In this document: piece after piece, positions 55,976-63,169 of the stretch
Layout: each line of letters starts with the position of its first letter
Numbering within the stretch: the stretch's first letter is position 1
From: Actinacidiphila rubida
GTDB lineage: Bacteria > Actinomycetota > Actinomycetes > Streptomycetales > Streptomycetaceae
Assembly (NCBI RefSeq): GCF_900110255.1
Contig: NZ_FODD01000030.1
Span: 1-64,000, forward strand
Length of the DNA: 64,000 bases
Direction of reading: 5' to 3'
The notes under the pieces: model-generated
What the model was told of the DNA's origin: nothing
Seen by the model: only the letters and a program-made list of their open reading frames with translations
Databases searched by the model: none
Program-made: the position numbers and the translations under genes

Positions 55976-57286
55976 ATGATGCTCACAGCCGCCCGCCCCA
56001 CAGCCGCCCGCCGGTCCCTCGCGGTCTTCGTCGCGGCACTCCTCGCCGCGGGCACCGTGGCGCTCGGCGCCGCCGCCCGCGCCGACGCGCCCGGCGCCAT
56101 GGAGGTGTCCCCGGCGACGGGCACCGACACCAGCGGGGTGCAGCTGACCACCGCGGGTCCGTGCCCGTCGGACGCCACCAACCTCATCGTGTCGGTGGCC
56201 GGTTCGGGCTTCCCGGCCGCGGGCCAGAACGTGGTCGGCAACTCGCCGATCGCCACCTACGGGACCACGCCCGAGGGCGGGATCGTGGTGCCGCTGTCCT
56301 CGACGATGCGGGACTACGCCGGCACCGCGGGCTTCACCACCCTGCAGGGACGGTACGACTTCACGCTCACCTGCCGTGCGGCGTTCGGCTCGGCGACGTT
56401 CGGCACGTTCGCCACGTCGATCTGGTTCACCTCGAACACCACGTACCAGAACACCGCGCCCGCCGCCGCGACGACGACCGCCCTGGCGGTGTCCCCGGCG
56501 AGCCCCGTCGTGCAGGGCACGCCCGTCACGCTCACCGCGGCGGTCGCCCCGGCCGGCGCGGCCGGCTCCGTGCAGTTCCTGGACGGCACCAAGGCGCTCG
56601 GCACTCCGGTCCCCGTGACCGCGGGCACGGCCAAGCTGACCACCGGCACGCTCGCGGTCGGCGCCCACACCCTCGGCGCGCGGTTCACGCCGTCCGACAC
56701 GGCGGCTTTCCTGCCGTCGACGTCCGCCACGGCGTCCTACACCGTCAAGGTCAAGCCGCCGGCGATCGTCACCGCACCGAAGGTGACGGGCACCGTGCGG
56801 GTCGGCTCGACCGTGACCTGCTCGGTGACGTTCGGCGGTGCGGCGTCGGTGACGTACGCGTGGCTGCGCGACGGCGTCGCGATCAGCGGCTCCACCGCGA
56901 GGACCCGCGCCCTGACGGCCAGTGACTACCGGCACAAGGTGGCCTGCCGGCCGACCGCGGCCAACAGCACCGGCCGGACCACCGCGACCAGCCCCGGCGT
57001 CACCGTGGCCCTGGGCCCGGCGCTGCACGACACCGTCCGCCCGACGATGAGCGGCACCGTCCGCACCGGACACCGGATCACCGCCCGCAACGGCTCCTGG
57101 AGCCCGGCGGCCACCACGTACACCTACGTCTGGCTGCGCGACGGGCACGCCATCCGCGGCGCCGTCCACTCGACGTACCTGCTCACCTCCGCCGACCACG
57201 GCCACCTGATCTCGGTCAAGGTCACCGCCAAACGCTCCGGGTACGCCGACGGGAGCGCGACGTCGAAGGCTGTGAGAGTGGGATGA
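55976..57286 (+). CDS. Surface protein with shared module and Ig-like repeats
   Basis: 436 residues. Signal peptide (about 1-37); shared module (about 38-160); one Big_3-like repeat (about 164-256); and two further Ig-like segments at the C-terminus marked by AYAWLRDGVAIS and TYVWLRDGHAIR. There is no sorting signal or membrane helix, so attachment must be non-covalent. The module DNA matches the preceding gene over 158 bases with one substitution. The ribosome site is GGAGGAAGG. Its stop overlaps the next start (ATGA). Confidence 0.75.
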   Translation: MMLTAARPTAARRSLAVFVAALLAAGTVALGAAARADAPGAMEVSPATGTDTSGVQLTTAGPCPSDATNLIVSVAGSGFPAAGQNVVGNSPIATYGTTPEGGIVVPLSSTMRDYAGTAGFTTLQGRYDFTLTCRAAFGSATFGTFATSIWFTSNTTYQNTAPAAATTTALAVSPASPVVQGTPVTLTAAVAPAGAAGSVQFLDGTKALGTPVPVTAGTAKLTTGTLAVGAHTLGARFTPSDTAAFLPSTSATASYTVKVKPPAIVTAPKVTGTVRVGSTVTCSVTFGGAASVTYAWLRDGVAISGSTARTRALTASDYRHKVACRPTAANSTGRTTATSPGVTVALGPALHDTVRPTMSGTVRTGHRITARNGSWSPAATTYTYVWLRDGHAIRGAVHSTYLLTSADHGHLISVKVTAKRSGYADGSATSKAVRVG

Positions 57287-58266
57287 CGGGTCCCGCCAGT
57301 CCCACCGGTACCACCGTCCGGGCCGCGGCTCCCGCCGCCGGCCCGGACCGGCCCCCCACGGCACCGGCCGGCCGGGCGCGCGACGCGCGCCCGGCCGGGC
57401 CCGGCGTGCGGGTGGCCGCCACCGCGCTGAGCATCCTCGCGGCGCTGCTCCTCGGATTCGTCGCGGACGTCGGCGTGCTCAGCGACGTCCGGCACACCCG
57501 CGACCGGCAGGTCGACTACGCCACACTCCGCGGCGACCTCGCCAACGGCACCGCGCCCGTCGGCCCGTCGGCTCCCGGAACGGCCGCAGACGCCGGACCC
57601 GGCGTGAAGCCGTTCACGTCCGGCGCGCTCATCGGCGTGCTCTCGATTCCGTCCCTGCACGTCCGGGAGGTCGTCCACGAGGGCACCACGTCCCGGATCC
57701 TGGCCCGCGGTCCCGGCCACCGCCGGGACACGCCGCTGCCCGGGCAGGCCGGGGTCAGCGTGATCATGGGCCGCCAGGCCACGTACGGCGGACCGTTCCG
57801 GCGCCTGCACGAACTGCGGGCGGGTCAGACCTTCACGGTGACCACCGGCCAGGGGACCGCCCGTTACCGGGTGCTCGGTGTGCGCCGCGGCGGCGATCCG
57901 CAGCCTTCGCCGCTCGCCGCGGGCGCCGGCCGGCTCACCCTCATCACGGCCGACGGCACGCCCTTCATGCCGCGCGGCATCCTGCGGGTCGACGCGGACC
58001 TCGTCTCCACCGCCCAGCCCGCCTCGGCACCCGCCGTCGCGAGCGGCGCGCTGCCGGCCGACGAGAAGCCGATGGCCGTCCAGGGCGACGGCTGGCTGCC
58101 GCTGGTGCTGTGGGGCCAGGCGCTGGTCCTCGCGGCCGCCGCCCTCACCTGGGCGCACCTGCGCTGGGGACGGCCGCACACCTGGGTGGTGGGCGTCCCC
58201 CTGCTCGCCCTCCTCGGCCTCCTCGTCGCGGACGACGTGGCCCTGCTGCTTCCCAACTCGATGTGA
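57283..58266 (+). CDS. Sortase-fold protein lacking catalytic His and Cys
   Basis: 327 residues. A membrane helix (about 44-66), a class E-like sortase domain (about 112-241) and two C-terminal helices (about 273-291 and 302-324). The domain keeps GPGH (143-146), the GxxxTYGGPF loop and the C-terminal Arg (R231). However, the catalytic His of the usual GHR is Arg (GRQ, 163-165), and the catalytic Cys of TLTTC is Ala (LITADG, A223). It cannot act as a transpeptidase by the known mechanism and may bind sorting substrates. It overlaps the surface-protein gene and precedes pstB. Confidence 0.8.
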   Translation: MTGPASPTGTTVRAAAPAAGPDRPPTAPAGRARDARPAGPGVRVAATALSILAALLLGFVADVGVLSDVRHTRDRQVDYATLRGDLANGTAPVGPSAPGTAADAGPGVKPFTSGALIGVLSIPSLHVREVVHEGTTSRILARGPGHRRDTPLPGQAGVSVIMGRQATYGGPFRRLHELRAGQTFTVTTGQGTARYRVLGVRRGGDPQPSPLAAGAGRLTLITADGTPFMPRGILRVDADLVSTAQPASAPAVASGALPADEKPMAVQGDGWLPLVLWGQALVLAAAALTWAHLRWGRPHTWVVGVPLLALLGLLVADDVALLLPNSM

Positions 58267-58273
58267 GGACCCA

Positions 58274-59233
58274 GTGAACCGACAGAGCAGTGACAACGGG
58301 ACCGGCGCCGTCGAGGCCGCCGTCGCCGGGCCCGCCGGTCCCGGTGCCGCGGGTACCGTGACGGAGTTCCCGACCGGGGCCGAGGCCACCATGCCGCTGC
58401 CGCCGTACGCCCCTGCCCCCGGCCCCAGCTCCGGCCCCGACGGAGGATCAGCCGTCCAGGGCGCGAGCCTCGACGCCCGGCGGATCTCCGCCTGGTTCGG
58501 CGACCGCAAGGTGCTGGACCGGGTGTCGCTGGCGATGCCCGCGGGCCGGGTGACGGCGCTGATCGGCCCGTCCGGCTGCGGCAAGTCGACGTTCCTGCGC
58601 ATCCTCAACCGCATGCACGAGCTGGTCCCCGGCGCGGCCCTGGCCGGAGAGGTCCTGCTGGACGGAGAGGACGTCTACGCCCCGGGCCGGCGGCTCACCG
58701 AGGCCCGCCGGCAGATCGGCATGGTCTTCCAGAAGCCCAACCCGTTTCCCGCGATGTCCATCTACGACAACGTCACCGCCGGCCTGAGACTCACCGGGCT
58801 GCGGATGTCCGCCTCGGACCGGGACGCGCTGGTCGAGGAGTGCCTGACCAAGGCCGGGCTGTGGCGCGAGGTCCGCGACCGGCTGCGGCAGCCCGGCGGC
58901 GCCCTGTCCGGCGGCCAGCAGCAGAGGCTGTGCATCGCCCGCTCCGTGGCCATCCGTCCCAAGGTGCTGCTGATGGACGAGCCGTGCTCGGCGCTGGACC
59001 CCACGTCCACGCGGCGCATCGAGGAGACGATCCGCGAACTCGCCCACGAGGTCACGATCGTGATCGTCACCCACAACATGCAGCAGGCCGCGCGGGTCTC
59101 CGACCAGTGCGCGTTCTTCCTGGCGGAACAGGGCACGCCCGGCCTGATCGTGGAACACGGCTCCACGGAGCGGATGTTCCACTCGCCCACCGACACCCGC
59201 ACCGCCGACTACGTGGGGGGCCGCTTCGGCTGA
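58274..59233 (+). CDS. pstB: Phosphate ABC transporter ATPase PstB
   Basis: 319 residues, with about 65 extra residues at the N-terminus. Walker A is GPSGCGKST (98-106), Q-loop Q153 in MVFQKPNPFP (a PstB mark), signature LSGGQQQ (211-217), Walker B VLLMDEP (231-237), and H-loop H267. It powers PstCA. It lies 12.7 kb downstream of pstA, at the end of the locus, and eight bases after the sortase-like gene. GTG at 58274 with AGGA upstream. No phoU follows. Confidence 0.93.
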   Translation: MNRQSSDNGTGAVEAAVAGPAGPGAAGTVTEFPTGAEATMPLPPYAPAPGPSSGPDGGSAVQGASLDARRISAWFGDRKVLDRVSLAMPAGRVTALIGPSGCGKSTFLRILNRMHELVPGAALAGEVLLDGEDVYAPGRRLTEARRQIGMVFQKPNPFPAMSIYDNVTAGLRLTGLRMSASDRDALVEECLTKAGLWREVRDRLRQPGGALSGGQQQRLCIARSVAIRPKVLLMDEPCSALDPTSTRRIEETIRELAHEVTIVIVTHNMQQAARVSDQCAFFLAEQGTPGLIVEHGSTERMFHSPTDTRTADYVGGRFG

Positions 59234-60114
59234 GCCGCACGGGCGCGCGGGCGCACAGGCGCGCGGGCCCGACGGCCGGGACGGGACGCGCGAGTCGGAG
59301 GGCGCGCCTCACTCCGCCGGGCGGCCCAGGGCCGGTGCGCCGCGTGCGGGCGCCGCTCGTCACCGTCGGAGGGGGGGGTGTCGCCTCCGACGGCTCCCAC
59401 GTGGGCGAGCTTCGGCATCACGTCGGTGGCCAGCAGGGTCATCGACCGCCGGATCTCCTCGTGGGTCGCGTAGTCCCGTCCGGCGTGCGCCAGCAGGACC
59501 CCGAAGCCGCCGACTTCCGCGTACAGCGACTCGATCATCTGACGCACGGTGCCCGCGGAACCGACGAGGATCTGGCCGGAGTCGACCAGGTAGTCGTAGG
59601 TGATGTCCTCCAGCGAACCGCCCGGCGGCACCCGGTCGGCCTGCTGCCAGGGGGTGTGCCGGATCTCCCAGGCGATCACGGCCTCGTACGACGCGCGCAG
59701 CGCGTCCCGGGCCTGCCGGTCGGTGTCGCCGACGAACAGCACGCGGCTGACCCGCAGCCCGTCACGGCCGGCGGGCCTGCCGGCCGACTCCTGCCCCTCG
59801 ACGAGTGCGGCTCCCAGGCGGCCGAGCACCGCCGGCCCGGCGAAGTGGGCCGTGAGCAGGTCCAGTCCGCGCGCCCCGGCGGCCCGCGCCGACTCCGGCG
59901 ACCCCGACACCGACAGGGCGATGGGCGGCGCGCCCGCCACCCAGTCGATGCCGATGTCGAGCCCGGTGCCGCGCCAGGGTCCGCCGGTGAGGTCGAACGG
60001 CCCTTCGCGGCGGAACAACCGCTGGATGACGTCGATCGACGCGTCGGTCAGCTCACGGGCACGGCCGGGCTCGAGGCCGCGCTGGCTCATCCTGGAGCCG
60101 ACCTGCCGGGCCGC
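59209..60114 (-). pseudogene. Truncated LLM-class flavin monooxygenase
   Basis: About 225 residues match the C-terminal two-thirds of luciferase-like monooxygenases (DASIDVIQRLFRREGPFDLTG, ALSVSGSPESARAAG, VLLAHAGRDYATHEE). The N-terminal about 100-120 residues with the FMN-binding strand are missing, and the frame upstream has no family similarity. After KLAHVGAV the frame continues into an Arg/Pro-rich tail; an 8-G run at 59371-59378 lies there, and one extra base would bring a stop within a few codons. Probably a decayed gene. Confidence 0.7.
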
Positions 60115-60177
60115 TGGAATGCGACACCAGGTCAGCTGCGGCGGCGGGCCGCCGCGCCGCTCAGTAACCTGACCGCC

Positions 60178-60516
60178 ATGACCCGGGAGTTCCGTGAGGC
60201 CATGCGGTTGATGCGAAAACGCGATCCGCAGCAGCAGGAGGACGGCTTCCACCAACTGCTCCCGCACGCCGCCGAGCACCTCGACGAGCTGATCCAGCAG
60301 TTCGAACACGAGCAGGACGACCACGGGCTGCGTTGCTGGCTGCTCGAACTCATCGCAGCAGCCCGGTCTCCCGCTGCCCTGCCGATTCTGGCTGCGCAAC
60401 TCAACGGTCCTGACGAGTCGTTACCGAGCCGGGCAGCCGTCGGCCTGTCGAAGCTCGACACCCCCGAAGCACGGACACTGCTCTGGCAGGCCCGAGCCGA
60501 CGGCATGATCGCCTAG
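60178..60516 (+). CDS. Small HEAT-repeat protein
   Basis: A 112-residue all-helical protein (FREAMRLMRKRDPQQQEDGF, ARSPAALPILAAQLNGPDESL) ending in TLLWQARADGMIA. The helix pairs fit two to three HEAT-like repeats. There is no signal. The ATG is the first in the frame with sensible sequence. It abuts the truncated monooxygenase. Function unknown. Confidence 0.72.
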   Translation: MTREFREAMRLMRKRDPQQQEDGFHQLLPHAAEHLDELIQQFEHEQDDHGLRCWLLELIAAARSPAALPILAAQLNGPDESLPSRAAVGLSKLDTPEARTLLWQARADGMIA

Positions 60517-60559
60517 CCAAGATCACGACCTATGGCTGGAGTACCAGCCTCCCGGCGGT

Positions 60560-60690
60560 TCAGCGATGGAAGTGGAAGCCCGCGTCGAGGTCGGCGGGCA
60601 GGGTGGGGTGGTCGGCTCCCAGCCGAGCAGTTCGCGGGTCGAGGGTGTGGCCCGCGGCCCAGGTGCTGGCGCCGTCAACGACGTAGCCGA
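60560..60690 (-). pseudogene. Possible 3' gene remnant
   Basis: On the minus strand the frame ending at 60560 reads as a compact protein end (RLIGYVVDGASTWAAGHTL-type and PTLPADLDAGFHFHR) for about 43 codons, then runs into the nitroreductase gene in a meaningless frame. It looks like the C-terminus of a lost gene. The rest of 60517-60707 shows nothing. Confidence 0.35.
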
Positions 60691-60707
60691 TGAGGGGACG
60701 CGGAGAC

Positions 60708-61373
60708 GTGGATGTGTATGAGGCCGTGGACAGTCGCCGGGCCGTGCGGGCGTTCAGCGATGAGCCCGTGCCCAGGACGGCACTGGAACGAGTGCTGACC
60801 GCGGCGACGCGGGCTCCGTCCAGCGGGAACCTCCAGCCATGGCATCTGTACGTCGTGACCGGTGAGCCCTTGGCCGAACTCAAGCGGACAGCGACAGCCA
60901 GGGCGTTGGCGGGGGACCCGGGTGATGTGCGGGAGTATCCGATGTACCCGGACGGGCTCGCCTCGCCGTACCGGGACCGCTTCGCCGCTGCCGCCGCCCA
61001 GCGGTACGCATCGCTGGGGATCGAGCGCGCCGACCCGGACCGGCCCACGAAGATCGCCACCTTGAACGCGGCGGCGTTCGGGGCGCCGGCTGTCCTGTTC
61101 TGCTACCTCGACCGGACGATGGGGCCCGGACAGTGGGCTGACGTGGGGATGTACCTGCAGACCGTCATGCTGTTGTTGAGGGCCGAGGGGCTGCACAGCT
61201 GCCCCCAGGTGATGTGGACCGTGTACCGGGAGACCGTCAGCCGCGCGGTCGGAGCCGAGGACGGACTCGTGCTGTTCTGCGGCGTCTCCGTGGGGTTCGA
61301 GAAGGAGGGCGTGCCGCGACTGCGCACCGGGCGGGCGGACATGACGGAAACGGTGAGCTTCATCGGACGGTGA
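60708..61373 (+). CDS. Nitroreductase-family flavoenzyme
   Basis: 221 residues. SRRAVRAFSDEPV (FMN contacts, opening helix), APSSGNLQPWHLYVV and the C-terminal LFCGVSVGFEKEGVP are nitroreductase-family marks. The enzyme reduces nitro or quinone compounds with FMN and NAD(P)H as a dimer. The GTG at 60708 is favoured, since GAGGGG lies 10 bases upstream and the protein then opens MDVYEAVDSRRAVRAF, typical of the family; an ATG at 60690 would add six residues. It appears as a single transcription unit. Confidence 0.87.
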   Translation: MDVYEAVDSRRAVRAFSDEPVPRTALERVLTAATRAPSSGNLQPWHLYVVTGEPLAELKRTATARALAGDPGDVREYPMYPDGLASPYRDRFAAAAAQRYASLGIERADPDRPTKIATLNAAAFGAPAVLFCYLDRTMGPGQWADVGMYLQTVMLLLRAEGLHSCPQVMWTVYRETVSRAVGAEDGLVLFCGVSVGFEKEGVPRLRTGRADMTETVSFIGR

Positions 61374-61506
61374 CCGCTGGACGGCGGAGATCGACAGGAC
61401 AGGCCCTAACTCCCCTTGCCGGGCTCGGGCTTCGCCGGGCGAAGTCCGCCGATTCGGGCCGCGACGCCGTGCCGATGCGGCGCCGACCCAGGCGGCGGTC
61501 CCGCCG

Positions 61507-62415
61507 TCAGCGGCCTATCGCCGTCTCGCGTTTCATGCGTGACAGCTTCTCCGGATTGCGGACGGCGTAGAGGCCGGTGATGAGGCCGGCGTCCAGACGG
61601 AGGGCCACCATCGTGTCGATCCGGCCGTCGCGGCGGATGATCAGGGCCGGGTGGCCGTTGGCCAGGGTCGGTTGCAGCGGGGCGCCGCTGAGCCTGGCCA
61701 GGGCCTCGGTCACGTCGGCCGCGCCCACCACCGGTTCCACGGCGGCCCGGACGACTCCGCCGCCATCCGTCAGGAGGACGACGTCCGGGGCGATCATGTT
61801 GAGGAGTGCCGTCAAGTCACCCGTTTCCACAGCCTGTTGGAAGGCGGCGAGTGCGTCGCGGGTCTGGGACGGGGAGACCGTCTCGCGAGGGCGGCGCGCC
61901 GCGACGCGAGCGCGGGCGCGGTGCGCGATCTGGCGGACGGCGGGCGGGGTCTTGTCGACGGCCTGCGCGATCTCGTCGTAGTCCACGCCGAAGACGTCCC
62001 GCAGCACGAACACGGCACGCTCGGTCGGCGCGAGGGTCTCCAGTACGAGGAGCATCGCCATGGAGACGCTGTCCGCGAGCTCGACGTCCTCGGCCGCGTC
62101 GGGCGCGATGAGCAGCGGCTCGGGCAGCCACGGGCCGACGTAGGACTCCTTGCGGCGGCGGAGTGTGCGAAGGCGGGTCAGGGACTGGCGGGTGGTGATG
62201 CGGACCAGGAAGGCGCGCGGGTCGCGGACTGCGGCGTGCTCGACGCCCGACCAGCGCAGCCACGTCTCCTGGAGGACGTCCTCGGCGTCGGCCGCCGAGC
62301 CCAGCATCTCGTAGGCCACCGTGAACAGCAGTTTGCGGTGGCCGACGAAGCTAGCCGTAGCCGTAGCCGTAGCCGTGGCCGTGGCCGCATCGATACCGGC
62401 ATCCCTGTCCATCAT
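61507..62415 (-). CDS. ECF41-group RNA polymerase sigma factor
   Basis: 302 residues. Sigma region 2 (FTVAYEMLGSAADAEDVLQETWLRW) and region 4 (VFGVDYDEIAQAVDKTPPAVRQIAHRAR) are followed by a SnoaL-like C-terminal extension (about 180-302) that ends with the NPEKL motif (RNPEKLSRM). The extension and motif are the marks of ECF41 factors, in which it tunes sigma activity in place of an anti-sigma factor. YVGPWLPEPLL lies between the sigma domains. A perfect ECF41 promoter faces the gene, so it is autoregulated. ATG at 62415 has GGGGAG upstream. The N-terminus carries an (AT)n stretch encoded by a hexanucleotide repeat. Confidence 0.9.
   Translation of the reverse strand: MMDRDAGIDAATATATATATASFVGHRKLLFTVAYEMLGSAADAEDVLQETWLRWSGVEHAAVRDPRAFLVRITTRQSLTRLRTLRRRKESYVGPWLPEPLLIAPDAAEDVELADSVSMAMLLVLETLAPTERAVFVLRDVFGVDYDEIAQAVDKTPPAVRQIAHRARARVAARRPRETVSPSQTRDALAAFQQAVETGDLTALLNMIAPDVVLLTDGGGVVRAAVEPVVGAADVTEALARLSGAPLQPTLANGHPALIIRRDGRIDTMVALRLDAGLITGLYAVRNPEKLSRMKRETAIGR
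62347..62382 (-). repeat. Hexanucleotide microsatellite in the sigma-factor gene
   Basis: Tandem GCTACG-type units (plus strand TAGCCG ×3 then GGCCGT variants) encode the ATATATATATA stretch near residues 13-23. Copy-number change would alter only a likely flexible leader. Confidence 0.7.
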
Positions 62416-62465
62416 CGTCACTCCCCGACTTCTGTCGCGCTCCGCGTGGCGTGTGTCCTACAGGC

Positions 62466-62492
62466 GACGCCGCTGACCCCGGTTCTGTGACA
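62466..62492 (-). promoter_or_regulatory. ECF41 promoter of the sigma-factor gene
   Basis: On the minus strand TGTCACA (62492-62486), a 16-base spacer and CGTC (62469-62466) match the ECF41 consensus exactly. The -10 lies about 50 bases before the sigma start. Confidence 0.8.
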
Positions 62493-62526
62493 GCCGTATG
62501 CCGTGGCCCACGTCACATCCGCCCCG

Positions 62527-62553
62527 TGTCACAGGAGCGCGGCGACCGGCGCC
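62527..62553 (+). promoter_or_regulatory. ECF41 promoter of the decarboxylase gene
   Basis: TGTCACA (62527-62533), a 16-base spacer and CGCC (62550-62553) match TGTCACA-N16-CGTC with one change. It faces the gene at 62597. Confidence 0.7.
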
Positions 62554-62596
62554 TCATGGGCATCAGCCACACGATTCCATGAGTGAGGAAGCCCCG

Positions 62597-63082
62597 ATGG
62601 AAACCCGTATGAACCTGTTCGACACCGAGCTCGGCGCGAAGGTCGGGAAGCGGATCTACGCCGTCAGCCAGGTCATCCAGCAGTCGCCGCTGCCCAAATC
62701 CACCCAGGAGTTGGTGCAGCTGCGAGCCAGCCAGATCAACGGGTGCGGCTTCTGCGTCGACATCCACAGCAAGGACGCCGCCGCGGCCGGCGAGGACGCG
62801 GCCCGGCTCAGCCTCGTCGCCGCCTGGCGGCATTCCACCGTGTTCACCGACGCCGAACGGGCCGCTCTGGCCCTCGCCGAGGAGGGCACCCGCATCATCG
62901 ACGGACATGCAGGGGTCACTGACGAGACCTGGGCCCGGGTGCGCAATCACTACGACGAGGAGCAGGCGATCGCTCTCGTCTCCCTCGTCGCCATGATCAA
63001 CGCGACCAACCGGCTCGGCGTGATCCTCAACAACCAGGGTGGATCCTACGTGCCCGGCAACCTGACCACCGTCGCCGGTTGA
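62597..63082 (+). CDS. Carboxymuconolactone decarboxylase (AhpD-like) protein
   Basis: 161 residues of the CMD/AhpD fold with the redox pair CGFC in NGCGFCVDIHSKDA, the AhpD-type CxxC plus distal His. It is the usual genetic partner of ECF41 sigma factors. It probably acts on peroxides or in oxidative stress. The ATG at 62597 has GAGGAAG just upstream; an in-frame ATG at 62579 is an alternative. The facing promoter makes it a direct ECF41 target. Confidence 0.9.
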   Translation: METRMNLFDTELGAKVGKRIYAVSQVIQQSPLPKSTQELVQLRASQINGCGFCVDIHSKDAAAAGEDAARLSLVAAWRHSTVFTDAERAALALAEEGTRIIDGHAGVTDETWARVRNHYDEEQAIALVSLVAMINATNRLGVILNNQGGSYVPGNLTTVAG

Positions 63083-63169
63083 CCGCTCAGGCTACCCAGC
63101 AGTGCCGGCCTCGGTGCTCGTCACGCCGACCTCTCCGTAGATGCCCCGGCCGGCCGGCAGGCGGAGGGG

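Noticed and set aside
60560..61060. Full 166-codon gene on the minus strand opposite the nitroreductase
   Set aside because: Only the last 43 codons look protein-like; the rest is the reverse of a clear nitroreductase gene.
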